A stretch of 40,299 bases of DNA from Acidobacteriaceae bacterium (GCA_003164855.1 PLUI01000066.1:13534-53832), one strand, 5' to 3'; shown: positions 15,965-25,262, counted from the first letter of the stretch. Notes: generated from the letters alone by a model not told the origin. Numbers and translations are program-made.

Positions 15965-18052
15965 ATGCCATTCGCACGCATAGCCTCCAACATCCGGCTG
16001 GCCTTGGCCGCAGCTTTATTTGGGACGCTGGCGCTCGCAGCGTGGGCTCAGGAACCACCCGCCGCGCCCACGCCCCAGAATACGCCGGAGGCGCGGCCTC
16101 TGCCCATGCTGAACTACTCCCAGCCCGCATCGCATTTTCCTAATCCGGTAGCACCCTACACGCCGCGGCACGTGGCCGCGCCCAATCTGGCCAACACGGC
16201 GCGCATCGATTCTCTAATGCACGATGGCAAACTTTATCTCTCGCTTAATGACGCCATCGCTTTAGCGCTCGAAAATAATCTTGACGTCGCCATCGCCCGC
16301 TACAACCTGAACATCGCCGATACTGACGTGCTGCGCGCCAGAGCCGGCGCTCCCATTCTCGGCGTCAATGCTGGAGTGGTGCAGAATACTCCAGGCGGCG
16401 GCGTCGGGGGTATAGGCGCGAGCGCAGGAGTTTCCACTGGCGGCACCAGCCTGGGCGCGGGCGGCATCGGCGCCGGAACCAACGGCTTGGTAAGTTCCAC
16501 GCTTGGCTTGGGACCACAAATCACCAGCTTCGATCCGGTCATCACCGGGACATTACAGGACGATCACTTAAGCCAGACAGCCACCAGCCTCTTTCAAGGC
16601 GTTCTCCCCAACACCAGCCTGGTTCAGAATACTGGAACGGTCGACTTCGCTTACAACCAGGCCTTCCATTGGGGTATGAATCTTTCGGTGGGCTTCAATA
16701 ACACGCGACAGACCACGAATAGCTTCTTCTCCAGCGTGAGCCCGGCTCTGAACTCCAACTTCAAAGCTACGATCACCCAACCGATTCTTCAGGGTTTCGG
16801 ATTCGCCGCGAATACGCGCTTTATTCGTATCGCCAGGAACAACCGCGAACTGACCGACGTGGCCTTCCGTCTACAGATCATTGACTCGGTGGACCAGATC
16901 GAAAACATCTACTGGGATCTGGTTTACGCCTACGAAAACGCCCGCGTGCAAAACGAATCGCTGGCCTTCGCGCAGAAAACTCTGTCGGATACCAAGAAAC
17001 AGGTCGAGATCGGTAGCTTAGCCCCGATCGAGACGGTTCGTGCTCAAAGCACCGTCGCTCAGGATCAACGGTTGGTAACCACGGCGCAAACCAATCTGCA
17101 GCTTGAGCAGCTGTTGATGAAGAACGCGCTGACCCGAAGTTTGAAAGATCCCGTGCTCGCGACCGCCGAAGTCATCCCCACCTCTACGATGGAAATTCCC
17201 GCGCAGGAAGAGGTTGTGCCCACCGAAGATTTGATTAACGATGCGCTACGCCATCGCGCCGAATTGGTTGAAACCCGTATCGACTTGAACAGCCGCGATT
17301 TGAGCAACAAAGCAGTTCGAAGCGCTCTGCTGCCTACACTCAACCTGTTCGGCTATTACGGTGGCGCAGGCGTTGGCGGGAACCAGAATCCGATCAACAC
17401 TTGTGCCTTGGATCCTGTCCCCGCCTTCGGCTGCGCCGCTCCAGGCCCCCTCAGTCCCACGAACCCAGAGCCATTCTTTCCTACAACCCCTATCGGACCC
17501 ACGCTCAATGAATTAGTGAACTCGACGAACCCCGACAAAGGGATCGGCCTGACGCTGAATATTCCCATCCGTAACCGCGCCGCCCAGGCCGTGCAGATCC
17601 GTTCGGAATTGGAATACCGGCAGGCTCAGATGCGCCAGCAACAGATCGAAAACCAGGTCAGCATCGAAGTCCGCAGCGCGCAATATACCGTGCAACAGAA
17701 CCGCGCCAGCGTGGACTCCGCCAAAGCCGCTCTCGACCTGGCCCGCCAGTCGCTTGACGCTGAACAGAAAAAGTATCAGTTTGGCACTTCCACCACAACG
17801 CTGGTGCTGCAGTATCAGAGTGAGCTGGCGACCGCCCAATCTACTCTGGTGAATGCTACTGTTGCCTATGAAAAGTCGCGCATCGAGCTCGACCGCGCTA
17901 CCGGAACGCTGCTCGACCACAACGGCATCAGCGTAGATGATGCCGCCCGCGGCCAGGTCACGCGTATGCCCAACGTGCCTTATATCGCTCCGCGCAAGGA
18001 GTTGCCATCGGTCGCGCAACCCGCGCCGCAGGCGACTGTTGCACCTCAGTAG
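15965..18052 (+). CDS. TolC-family outer-membrane efflux protein (copy 1)
   Basis: An outer-membrane channel component. Start ATG with GGAG about 8 bases upstream. A signal peptide (to about residue 28, AWAQ) and Pro-rich stretch come first. The first TolC hairpin follows (SLNDAIALALENNLDVAIARYNL, from about 93). A Gly-rich segment (about 143-183, NTPGGGVGGIG...GAGTNGL) interrupts the usual fold before the beta strands. The second half repeats the plan with IPIRNRAAQAVQ and long coiled coils (590-660). At 695 residues it is longer than classical TolC (about 450-500), largely through the Gly-rich and Pro-rich inserts. No inner-membrane pump or adaptor is adjacent. A terminator-like hairpin follows. 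Confidence 0.9.
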   Translation: MPFARIASNIRLALAAALFGTLALAAWAQEPPAAPTPQNTPEARPLPMLNYSQPASHFPNPVAPYTPRHVAAPNLANTARIDSLMHDGKLYLSLNDAIALALENNLDVAIARYNLNIADTDVLRARAGAPILGVNAGVVQNTPGGGVGGIGASAGVSTGGTSLGAGGIGAGTNGLVSSTLGLGPQITSFDPVITGTLQDDHLSQTATSLFQGVLPNTSLVQNTGTVDFAYNQAFHWGMNLSVGFNNTRQTTNSFFSSVSPALNSNFKATITQPILQGFGFAANTRFIRIARNNRELTDVAFRLQIIDSVDQIENIYWDLVYAYENARVQNESLAFAQKTLSDTKKQVEIGSLAPIETVRAQSTVAQDQRLVTTAQTNLQLEQLLMKNALTRSLKDPVLATAEVIPTSTMEIPAQEEVVPTEDLINDALRHRAELVETRIDLNSRDLSNKAVRSALLPTLNLFGYYGGAGVGGNQNPINTCALDPVPAFGCAAPGPLSPTNPEPFFPTTPIGPTLNELVNSTNPDKGIGLTLNIPIRNRAAQAVQIRSELEYRQAQMRQQQIENQVSIEVRSAQYTVQQNRASVDSAKAALDLARQSLDAEQKKYQFGTSTTTLVLQYQSELATAQSTLVNATVAYEKSRIELDRATGTLLDHNGISVDDAARGQVTRMPNVPYIAPRKELPSVAQPAPQATVAPQ

Positions 18053-18070
18053 GCAGCCCGAGAAAAAGCG

Positions 18071-18110
18071 GGCGCGGTTACTCGCCGCGCCTCATTTCTT
18101 TTTCTTTTCT
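18071..18110 (+). terminator. Intrinsic terminator between the two TolC genes
   Basis: A GGCGCGG/CCGCGCC stem (7 pairs, 7-base loop) is followed within two bases by a T-rich run (ATTTCTTTTTCTTTT). It lies 19 bases after the stop of the first TolC gene and implies that the second copy has its own promoter. Confidence 0.7.
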
Positions 18111-18255
18111 GACAAATCTTTACAACGGCCACCCGCTTTATCCCGCTCCATCCCGCTAAGATGGTGTGACGCAGTGCATGACCAGTGCATCCAAAATTCT
18201 AAACTCATTTGTCCGCCATACATTGCATCATTTTCCTTGTTCAAGGAGACGAACT

Positions 18256-20349
18256 ATGTCTTTGCTCTTGCGCCGCTGGACCGCAGCCCTGTTGCGCTCT
18301 AGCTTGCTACTGACGAGCACCACGCTTTTAGTTGGCACGCAATTGCCGCCGTCGTTGTGTGCGCAGAATGTTCCCGCCGCTCCCACGCCACAGCCTGCAC
18401 CGCCTGCCGCGCCGCCACAATTGGTTCACTTACAGGATTACTCGAAACCCAGTTCGGCGTTTCCCCACATCCTGCAGCCTTACCGGCCGCAACAGTTGGC
18501 GCAGCCCAATCTCGCGAACTCGCCGCGCATCGATTCGCTGATGCGCGATGGCAAAATCTATCTCTCGATTGACGACGCCGTCGCCCTGACGCTCGAGAAC
18601 AACCTCGATATCGATATTGCGCGCTACAACCTGAACATTGCCGACACGGATTATTTGCGCGCCAAGTCTGGCGCCAACATCCTCGGCGTCAACGCCGGCA
18701 TTGTGCAGAACACTCCCGGCGGCGGCGTTGGCGGTCTCGGCGGAACTGTTGGCTCCGGCACCGGAGGCACCACCGTCGCCCCCAGCGGTGTGGGCACCGG
18801 CACCAACGGCTTGGTCAGTTCCACGCTGGGTATCGGCTCGACCATCACCAGTTTCGATCCCATCGTCACCAGCACGCTGCAACTCGATAAGAACGATACG
18901 GAATCCACCAGCGTAGACAGCGTGCCCATACTTTCCCAGAACACTTACACTGCCGATTTCGCCTACACCCAGGGATTTGAGTGGGGCACCACTCTTAACG
19001 CGGGATTCAATAACACTCACTTCGCCACCAACAATCCCATCAGTCTGTTGAGCCCAGCCATCAGCTCGAACTTCCAGGTGCGCGTCACGCAGAATCTTCT
19101 GCAGGGCTTCGGCTCTCTCCCCAATACTCGCTTCATTCGCATCGCAAAAAATAACCGCGAGATTTCCGACGTCGCCTTCCGCCTGCAGATCATCACGACC
19201 GTCGATCAGATCGAGGATATGTATTGGGACCTGGTCTATGCCTACGAAAACGTGCATGTGCAGCAGGAAGCTCTCACCTATGCGCAGAAGGCGCTGGACG
19301 ACTCCAAGCAGCAGGCGCAAGTAGGCACCGTGCCGCCCATTCAGGTGGTGAGCGCGCAAAGCACAGTCTCGACCGACCAGCAGAATCTGATCCTGGCGCA
19401 GAACAACCTGGAACTGGAAAAATTGCTGGTGAAGAACGCTCTTAGCCGCAGCATTGAAGATCCAGCGCTGGCCGAAGCCGACGTGATACCTACCTCTACC
19501 ATGCTGGTCCCGCAGGAGGAAGCGGTCGTTCCTACCCAAGATCTGATCAATCAGGCCCTTGATCATCGCGCCGAACTCGTCGAGTCGCGCATCGATCTCA
19601 ATTCCCGCGACCTGAGCAGCAAGGCCGTCCGCAACGCCATGCTGCCCACGCTCGACGCCTTTGCTTATTACAGTGGATCGGGAGTGGGCGGGAACGTCAA
19701 TCCCTCGGTGCTTACACCACCGTGCAATCCCGCCGTCTCAAGCTGCTTCAGCAGTTCCAACGCCCCGCCTCCCTTCGTCAACGGCGGCCCCGTCGGCTAC
19801 GGCAGCACGTTGAACCAACTCTTCAACGGCACCGCTCCCGACAAGGGCGTCGGACTCTCGCTGACCATTCCGCTGCGCAATCGCGAGGCGCAGGCCAATC
19901 AGGTGCGCGCGGAGCTGGAATACCGCCAGGCCCAGGTTAGGCTGCACCAACTCGAAAATCAGGTGCGCATCGAAGTGCGTAACGCGCAGTTTGACGTGAA
20001 GCAGAATCGCGCCGCCGTGCAGGCCGCCCAATATGCGGTTGACTTTGCCCGTCAGACTCTCGACGCCGATCAGCAAAAACTGAAGGTCGGACTCACCACA
20101 ACAACTGCAATCTTGCAGGATGCTTCGGTCCTGACTACCAACGAGTCGAATCTGGTCTCGGCCAAGGCGGCGTACGAGAAGTCGCGCGTCGAACTCGATC
20201 GCGCCACGGGTTTGTTGCTTGACCACACCGGCATTGACATCGCGGAGGCAACCCGCGGCCAGGTTACGCACTTGCCGCAGGTGCCCTATGTCGCGCCGCG
20301 GCAGGATAAAGAGGTGTTGCCGAGCCCCCAGCCCTCATCAGCCCCTTAG
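18256..20349 (+). CDS. TolC-family outer-membrane efflux protein (copy 2)
   Basis: A paralogue of the preceding gene in direct tandem. Start ATG 18256, with AAGGAGA about 6 bases ahead, gives a signal peptide ending near LCAQ; the ORF-track extension to 18166 is rejected. 697 residues. Long blocks are the same as copy 1 (ARYNLNIADTD, NTPGGGVGGLG, GTNGLVSSTLG, TSFDPIV). The Gly-rich insert is retained but its details differ, as does the Cys-containing loop near 500-520 (PPCNPAVSSCF here, NTCALDPVPAFGC in copy 1). It is separated from copy 1 by a terminator. A dispersed GTCATTCCGA repeat follows its stop. The cargo is unknown. Confidence 0.9.
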   Translation: MSLLLRRWTAALLRSSLLLTSTTLLVGTQLPPSLCAQNVPAAPTPQPAPPAAPPQLVHLQDYSKPSSAFPHILQPYRPQQLAQPNLANSPRIDSLMRDGKIYLSIDDAVALTLENNLDIDIARYNLNIADTDYLRAKSGANILGVNAGIVQNTPGGGVGGLGGTVGSGTGGTTVAPSGVGTGTNGLVSSTLGIGSTITSFDPIVTSTLQLDKNDTESTSVDSVPILSQNTYTADFAYTQGFEWGTTLNAGFNNTHFATNNPISLLSPAISSNFQVRVTQNLLQGFGSLPNTRFIRIAKNNREISDVAFRLQIITTVDQIEDMYWDLVYAYENVHVQQEALTYAQKALDDSKQQAQVGTVPPIQVVSAQSTVSTDQQNLILAQNNLELEKLLVKNALSRSIEDPALAEADVIPTSTMLVPQEEAVVPTQDLINQALDHRAELVESRIDLNSRDLSSKAVRNAMLPTLDAFAYYSGSGVGGNVNPSVLTPPCNPAVSSCFSSSNAPPPFVNGGPVGYGSTLNQLFNGTAPDKGVGLSLTIPLRNREAQANQVRAELEYRQAQVRLHQLENQVRIEVRNAQFDVKQNRAAVQAAQYAVDFARQTLDADQQKLKVGLTTTTAILQDASVLTTNESNLVSAKAAYEKSRVELDRATGLLLDHTGIDIAEATRGQVTHLPQVPYVAPRQDKEVLPSPQPSSAP

Positions 20350-20354
20350 ATTCT

Positions 20355-20402
20355 TGTCATTCCGACCAGCGAGCGAAGCGAGCGGAGGGAGGAATCCCTG
20401 CG
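20355..20402. repeat. Dispersed GTCATTCCGA...GCGAAGCGAGCGGAG...GGAATC repeat
   Basis: Sequence of the form GTCATTCCGACC...GAGCGAAGCGAGCGGAG...GGAATCCC directly after the second TolC stop. I recognise this as a class of intergenic repeat found in many acidobacterial and other genomes, usually after gene ends. Only one copy is in the window, so the repeat nature is from recollection. It may act as a terminator or mRNA stabiliser. Confidence 0.5.
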
Positions 20403-20476
20403 TCAACCGCGTAACTTTAGGGAGATACCTCGCTGTCAATTCTCTCTCCGTGCCCCAACGTTGTATCCTTCCTCCC

Positions 20477-21298
20477 GTGACCTTGTCTGTCGTCATCATC
20501 ACGCATAACGAGGAAGCCAACCTCGGCCGCACGCTCTCAGGCGTGAAGGCGCTGGTTAGCGGCGGCAAGGGGGAAATCATCGTCGTCGATTCTGCCTCGA
20601 CTGACCGCACCGTCGAGATCGCGAAATCTTTCGGCGCGAAAGTCTTTGTCGAAGAATGGAAAGGCTACGCGGCGCAGAAGAACTCGGCCATCGATAAAGC
20701 TACGGGCAATTGGATTTTGAGTTTGGACGCGGATGAGGAAGTGAGTGACGGGATGCGTGAATTCCTTTTGCTCATCCTCTTTGGCTCGCACTCTGGAGAA
20801 TTCGTAAATTTTCGTGGCGGAGTTCTTTTCGGAAGGCGCAATTATTTCCTTGGGCGGTGGATTCGGCGCGGAGGTTTCTATCCCGACACGAAGATACGTC
20901 TTTTTCGTCCTGGGACTGCTCGTTTTGAAGATCGCCCAGTTCATGAAGACATACAGTTGGCAACGGGCCTTCCGAAATACGATCCTCAGCCGACCTACAA
21001 CATGGGTGACGCGATCGACATCATCCACCACTCCTACCCCACGCTCTCCGACTACATCGAGCACATGAACCGTTACTCTTCGCTAGGCGCGGAGATGGTC
21101 GTGGCCAAAGCCAATGGCAAGATCCGCTTCAGCGTCGCCAACATTGTTCTGCGTCCGCTTGCAACCTTCGTCTACAACTACTTCCTCCGCCTCGGCTTCC
21201 TTGATGGACGCGAAGGCCTGCTGCTGCACCTATACCACGCGGTTTATGTGTCGTGGAAATATGCCAAAGCGTGGGAGCTTTCGCGCCAGCAACAGTGA
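20477..21298 (+). CDS. Family 2 glycosyltransferase, WaaE/KdtX-like
   Basis: A GT-A sugar transferase. Motifs: SVVIITHNEEANLGRTL at the N-terminus, IVVDSASTDRT near 38, the metal/sugar-nucleotide DXD as LDADEE near 83, FYPDTKIRLFRPG and PVHEDI. These fit the WaaE branch that adds a glucose-type residue to lipopolysaccharide core, but the acceptor here is unknown. The GTG at 20477 is the only start that fits the family; no ribosome site is visible. The ORF-track extension to 20219 overlaps the TolC gene. 273 residues. It stands alone, 92 bases before the mutase gene. Confidence 0.85.
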   Translation: MTLSVVIITHNEEANLGRTLSGVKALVSGGKGEIIVVDSASTDRTVEIAKSFGAKVFVEEWKGYAAQKNSAIDKATGNWILSLDADEEVSDGMREFLLLILFGSHSGEFVNFRGGVLFGRRNYFLGRWIRRGGFYPDTKIRLFRPGTARFEDRPVHEDIQLATGLPKYDPQPTYNMGDAIDIIHHSYPTLSDYIEHMNRYSSLGAEMVVAKANGKIRFSVANIVLRPLATFVYNYFLRLGFLDGREGLLLHLYHAVYVSWKYAKAWELSRQQQ

Positions 21299-21390
21299 CG
21301 ACCTAACCGACCGGTCGTTCCAACTACGCTTTCGTGCCTTGCCCGCCGACGCGCGCTTCCCTATCATCACAAAAGCACACTGGGGTCCGT

Positions 21391-23187
21391 ATGGAGAAAA
21401 AGAAGTCTAAGCCGCAAGTGGCTGAAAGTCCTGTCGCTGACGTTTTCGAGAACCGGCATCCCTCCGCCGCGGAAAAGAACTGGGCTGAGAAAACCCTTGC
21501 GCCCACCCTCGAAAAGGCTCCCGAGCACGCGATAGGTTCGCCCGCTGGAATAAACGTAGACGAGCACGGCCACGCCCGCTTCACAACAATTTCCGGGGTG
21601 CCCATCCGCCGTCTTTATACTCTGGCCGATCTCCCGGAAGACTGGAGCGAGGAAAAATATCTCGGTTATCCCGGCCAAGCGCCCTACACGCGCGGCATCC
21701 ATGCCACGGGGTATCGCGGCAAATTGTTCACCATGCGGCAATTCTCCGGCTTCGCGTCCCCGGAGGAAACCAACCAACGCTATAAATATCTGCTGGAGCA
21801 CGGCGGCGGCGGGCTTTCCGTGGCATTCGATCTACCCACACTGATGGGCTACGACTCCGATCATCCGGCAAGCGAGGGTGAAGTTGGCAAGTGCGGCGTC
21901 GCCATCGATTCGCTCGAAGACATGGAAATTCTTTTTGGCGGCATCGATCTGGAAAAGACCACCGTGTCGATGACCATCAATTCGCCCGCATCCGTGTTAT
22001 GGGCAATGTATCTGGTGGTAGCCGAGAAACAAGGCGCGGACTGGAAAAAGATTTCGGGCACGATTCAAAACGACATTCTGAAGGAGTACATCGCGCAGAA
22101 GGAATATATTTATCCGCCGGCTCCATCGATGCGGCTGGTCATCGACACCTTCGAGTTCGGATCGAAGTTCACACCGCGCTTCAACACAATTTCCATCAGC
22201 GGATACCACATTCGCGAAGCCGGTTCCACCGCTCTGCAAGAACTGGCGTTCACCCTGTATGACGGCGTGGAGTACGTGGAGTGGGCACGGCGGCGCGGGC
22301 TTGATGTGGACGATTTCGGTCCACGTCTCAGTTTTTTCTTCAACGCGCACAACGACTTCTTCGAAGAGATTGCTAAATATCGAGCCGCCCGCAAGATTTG
22401 GGCTCAGGTAATGAAAGAGCGGTTCGGCGCAAAGAACGCACGCACCTGGCTGATGCGATTCCACACCCAGACGGCGGGAGTTTCGCTGCCCGCGCAGCAG
22501 CCTATGAACAACATTGCGCGGGTAGCGTTGCAGGCTTTGGCTGCAGTGTTAGGAGGCACTCAATCGCTGCACTGCGACTCCTATGATGAAGCGCTGGCCC
22601 TGCCCACCGAGGAGGCGGCGCGGATCGCCTTGCGCACGCAGCAGATCATTGCCTATGAATCGGGCGTGACCCATACGGTTGATCCGTTGGGCGGGTCATA
22701 TTTCCTGGAAGCCTTGACGCTGGAAATGGAAAAGGGTGCGTTCGATTACTTCGGGAAGCTGGATGCGATGGGTGGCATGGTGAAAGCCATTGAGCGCGGC
22801 TATCCGCAGAAAGAAATTGCTGAGGCCTCCTACCAGTACCAGCGAGCGGCTGAGGCCAAAGAGAAAGTCATTGTCGGCGTGAACGAGTTCGTGGTGGAAG
22901 AGGAATCCCCGCACATCCTCTACATCGGCGAAGGCGTAGCGCGGCAACAGTCGGCCAAGCTAAAGGCGCTTCGGGCCCGGCGATCGAATGACGGAGTGCG
23001 ACACGCTCTCGACGCGCTGAAGAAAGCCGCGGCGCAGGATCCGAAGCTGGGCGCCAATGCAGCCATTTCTCCCGCCAATACCATGCCTTATATCGTAGAC
23101 GCTGTGCGCGCCTACGCCACTGTCGGTGAAATTTCCGAGGCTCTGCGAGAGGTGTATGGGACCTATACGGAAGTGAGCATTACGTAG
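21391..23187 (+). CDS. B12-dependent acyl-CoA mutase, catalytic subunit (methylmalonyl-CoA mutase type)
   Basis: Large subunit of a split cobalamin mutase that rearranges the carbon skeleton of methylmalonyl-CoA or a similar acyl-CoA. The TIM-barrel substrate domain is complete: [10 protein letters not shown] near 110, [50 protein letters not shown] and [15 protein letters not shown]. The B12-binding domain is absent and is encoded separately at 24770. ATG 21391 gives 598 residues, the usual length for a split subunit. [10 protein letters not shown] and ATGY look closer to methylmalonyl-CoA mutase than to isobutyryl-CoA mutase, though the G-Y-R-G context resembles the latter; specificity is left open. 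Two unrelated genes lie between the subunits. Confidence 0.9.
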   Translation: MEKKKSKPQVAESPVADVFENRHPSAAEKNWAEKTLAPTLEKAPEHAIGSPAGINVDEHGHARFTTISGVPIRRLYTLADLPEDWSEEKYLGYPGQAPYTRGIHATGYRGKLFTMRQFSGFASPEETNQRYKYLLEHGGGGLSVAFDLPTLMGYDSDHPASEGEVGKCGVAIDSLEDMEILFGGIDLEKTTVSMTINSPASVLWAMYLVVAEKQGADWKKISGTIQNDILKEYIAQKEYIYPPAPSMRLVIDTFEFGSKFTPRFNTISISGYHIREAGSTALQELAFTLYDGVEYVEWARRRGLDVDDFGPRLSFFFNAHNDFFEEIAKYRAARKIWAQVMKERFGAKNARTWLMRFHTQTAGVSLPAQQPMNNIARVALQALAAVLGGTQSLHCDSYDEALALPTEEAARIALRTQQIIAYESGVTHTVDPLGGSYFLEALTLEMEKGAFDYFGKLDAMGGMVKAIERGYPQKEIAEASYQYQRAAEAKEKVIVGVNEFVVEEESPHILYIGEGVARQQSAKLKALRARRSNDGVRHALDALKKAAAQDPKLGANAAISPANTMPYIVDAVRAYATVGEISEALREVYGTYTEVSIT

Positions 23188-23326
23188 GCGAGGGTAAAAG
23201 CGTCAGCCGGATTTCAGCACGAAAACATTTCGTTTAAGAGCAGTTTCCCGGGCAAATCAAAATGGGAAGCCGCGAAAAGTTTATGGCGTTATCGATGCCA
23301 GTGTTATCCGCATTCGAACTATGATT

Positions 23327-23345
23327 GAGGTCACACAGTGACCTC
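23327..23345. promoter_or_regulatory. Palindrome GAGGTCAC-ACA-GTGACCTC abutting the ORF6N start
   Basis: Perfect 8-base arms around ACA, ending one base before the ATG at 23347. It occupies the place where a ribosome site would be. The GAGGTC/GACCTC half-sites recur inside the gene at 23579-23607. A protein-binding operator, possibly for the ORF6N protein itself, is the simplest reading; a translation-blocking hairpin is the alternative. Both are inference. Confidence 0.6.
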
Positions 23346-23346
23346 C

Positions 23347-23922
23347 ATGAAAAAAAGAATAAGTGCAACGCTCCTCAAGATGCCGAAACGTCGTTTGACG
23401 CCAACTCTTGCCGTGGAATCGCGGGTCCTTATCCTCCGCCATCAGAGGGTGATTCTCGACGTCGATCTTGCTCAACTTTATGCCGTGCCAGTCAAGCGGC
23501 TCAATGAGCAAGTAAGACGTAACCAGGAGCGGTTTCCTGCGGACTTCATGTTTCAGCTGAATTCGAAAGAGCACGAAGCTTTGAGGTCGCAAATTGCGAC
23601 CTCAAAGAAGGGCCGCGGCGGTCGCCGATATACGCCGTTTGCGTTCACCGAACACGGTGCGATCATGGCTGCAACGGTGCTCAATTCCGAGCGCGCCGTT
23701 GCGATGAGCGTTTTTGTCGTGCGCGCGTTCGTGCGTTTGCGGGAGATGCTGGCCACCAACCGCCGCCTCGCGGGAAAGATCGATGAACTGGAGAACCGGT
23801 TGGACACCCACGATTCCACGATCCAGGATTTGATTGAAGCGATCAAGGAACTAATGACGCCCGAGGATCCGCCGCGCAAGCGCATTGGATTCCAGCTTCC
23901 GGCAGGAAGGTCGCGAGCGTAA
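23347..23922 (+). CDS. ORF6N-domain (KilA-N-related) DNA-binding protein
   Basis: About 191 residues. The N-terminal half (ILRHQRVILDVDLAQLYAV, VKRLNEQVRRNQERFPADFMFQL, RYTPFAFTEHG) is the ORF6N domain, known from phage antirepressors and chromosomal relatives. The C-terminal part (about 140-170) is a predicted coiled coil (KIDELENRLDTHDSTIQDLI). ATG 23347 is preferred over GTG 23338, which sits within the palindrome. It lies between the two mutase subunit genes with 150-base and 125-base gaps, a sign of insertion or phage origin; codon use is not plainly different. Its segment ALRSQIATSK is encoded across a perfect 29-base palindrome. Probably a regulator; target unknown. Confidence 0.85.
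   Translation: MKKRISATLLKMPKRRLTPTLAVESRVLILRHQRVILDVDLAQLYAVPVKRLNEQVRRNQERFPADFMFQLNSKEHEALRSQIATSKKGRGGRRYTPFAFTEHGAIMAATVLNSERAVAMSVFVVRAFVRLREMLATNRRLAGKIDELENRLDTHDSTIQDLIEAIKELMTPEDPPRKRIGFQLPAGRSRA
23579..23607. promoter_or_regulatory. Perfect 14+1+14 palindrome inside the ORF6N gene
   Basis: The arms are CTTTGAGGTCGCAA and TTGCGACCTCAAAG around a single A. It shares the TTGAGGTC...GACCTC half-sites with the palindrome at the start codon. It falls in codons for a conserved ORF6N segment, so part of the symmetry could come from protein constraint. A perfect 29-base match is nevertheless far beyond that expectation. Confidence 0.6.
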
Positions 23923-24047
23923 AACTCCGGGAGTTCCATCCCAAGCTAAGACACGCCAGGACACCTAGCTGCGATTCTTGCCAGCCTGAGATTCGTTTTT
24001 TGTTCGCTGCAAAACTGATTTTGTGATAAAGATAAAGCTAAAAACCC

Positions 24048-24704
24048 ATGAGGAAAGCTGTCAGCCATCTCAAGAAATCGGACCCGGTGATGCGAACCAT
24101 CATCGAGCGCATTGGGCCGTGCCGCATGCAGTTTGGACCGCCCGAGTTTCACAGCCTGGCAGAAGCCATCGTCTATCAACAACTGAACGGCAAAGCCGCG
24201 GAAACAATCTTCCAGCGTTTTGCCGCTCTGGCCGGCGAGCCGCTTACCCCAGAAGGCATCCTAAAACTGAGCGATGAGCAGATGCGCAGCGCGGGATTGT
24301 CGAAGCAGAAGTCGGCGTATTTAAAAGACCTTGCGGCAAAAACCGCCGCCGGTTTACTGGATTTTCCGCGGCTGTCGAGCTTGCCGGACGCAGAGGTGAT
24401 TGAGCATCTGACCCAGGTCAAAGGTATTGGCCTGTGGACGGCCCAGATGTTTCTGATGTTCTCGCTGAAGCGCGAGAACGTGCTGCCCACAGGCGACTTC
24501 GGCGTGCGCATGGCAATGTACAGGCACTATCTCGATGTGCAGCGGGCAAGAGCGGCGAAAAAAACTGCGGCTAAGAATGCACGCAAGCGGAAGATTAAGC
24601 TACCCACTCCGGGACAGATGGAGAAAATCGCGAAGTGCTGGGAGCCTTACCGCAGCGTGGCATGCTGGTACTTGTGGCAGAGCATCGACACAAAAACGCT
24701 TTGA
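24048..24704 (+). CDS. AlkA-like DNA-3-methyladenine glycosylase (HhH-GPD)
   Basis: A base-excision repair enzyme removing alkylated purines. The helix-hairpin-helix is VKGIGLWTAQMF (about 124-135) and the catalytic Asp is Asp150 in LPTGDFGVR. The opening SLAEAIVYQQLNGKAAETI is standard for the family. 218 residues, without the E. coli AlkA N-terminal domain, like many bacterial short forms. A Lys/Arg/Ala-rich insertion (RARAAKKTAAKNARKRK, about 165-182) sits after the catalytic region. Start ATG; ribosome site weak. No functional link with the flanking mutase subunits is evident, although the gene directly precedes the B12 subunit by 65 bases. Confidence 0.9.
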   Translation: MRKAVSHLKKSDPVMRTIIERIGPCRMQFGPPEFHSLAEAIVYQQLNGKAAETIFQRFAALAGEPLTPEGILKLSDEQMRSAGLSKQKSAYLKDLAAKTAAGLLDFPRLSSLPDAEVIEHLTQVKGIGLWTAQMFLMFSLKRENVLPTGDFGVRMAMYRHYLDVQRARAAKKTAAKNARKRKIKLPTPGQMEKIAKCWEPYRSVACWYLWQSIDTKTL

Positions 24705-24769
24705 TCAAAGCGGGCTCGGCACTTAAGTCTCTGTGCTCGATAACGGCCGTTGTGTTTAAATGAATAGCG

Positions 24770-25189
24770 ATGGCTGATCTCAAAATTCGCGTCCTGGTGG
24801 CGAAGCCCGGCCTCGACGGTCACGATCGCGGCGCCAAGGTAATTGCGCGTGCCTTGCGCGATGCCGGCATGGAAGTGATTTACACCGGATTGCGGCAGAC
24901 CCCGGAAATGATCGTGAGCGCAGCGCTGCAGGAAGATGTACAGGTGATCGGACTGTCGATACTTTCGGGCGCGCACAATGCGATCGTCCCCCGCGTAATG
25001 GACCTGCTCAAGCAGAACAAGATGGACGATGTTCTGGTGCTGGTGGGCGGAATCATTCCTGATCAGGATATCGATGCACTGAAGAAACTCGGCGTGGCCG
25101 CCATTTTCCAGCCCGGCACCGCCATGGATGAGATTGTGAAGTTCATTCGAGCCAATGTGAAGGGCGCAAGCGTGCCAGCAGCAGGTTGA
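24770..25189 (+). CDS. B12-dependent acyl-CoA mutase, cobalamin-binding subunit
   Basis: Small subunit that carries the cobalamin. [13 protein letters not shown] (residues 12-24) holds the DxHxxG motif, with His18 as the lower axial ligand. SILSGAH (near 66) and VGGIIPDQD (near 92) are the other cobalamin contacts. 139 residues, the usual size for a separate B12 domain. Together with the subunit at 21391 it should form one heteromeric mutase. The two genes are separated by the ORF6N and glycosylase genes, about 1.6 kb. No ribosome site of note precedes the ATG. Confidence 0.93.
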   Translation: MADLKIRVLVAKPGLDGHDRGAKVIARALRDAGMEVIYTGLRQTPEMIVSAALQEDVQVIGLSILSGAHNAIVPRVMDLLKQNKMDDVLVLVGGIIPDQDIDALKKLGVAAIFQPGTAMDEIVKFIRANVKGASVPAAG

Positions 25190-25197
25190 TTGAGTAG

Positions 25198-25253
25198 TTG
25201 GGCAATCGCGTAAGCCTGTAATTTGACATGCTCCGAGATTTCTAATTGCCCAA
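25198..25253. repeat. Inverted repeat TTGGGCAAT / ATTGCCCAA
   Basis: Perfect 9-base arms 38 bases apart fill almost the whole gap between the mutase small subunit and the next gene. The words differ from those at the other intergenic repeats, but the layout is the same. Confidence 0.55.
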
Positions 25254-25262
25254 TTTTCTTGC

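Noticed and set aside
18430-19566. Minus-strand ORF of 378 residues
   Set aside because: Mirror frame of the second TolC gene, with no domain of its own.
25223-25250. TTGACA ... TAATTG as a promoter for the hypothetical gene
   Set aside because: The spacer is only about 14 bases, and the -10 part belongs to an inverted repeat.
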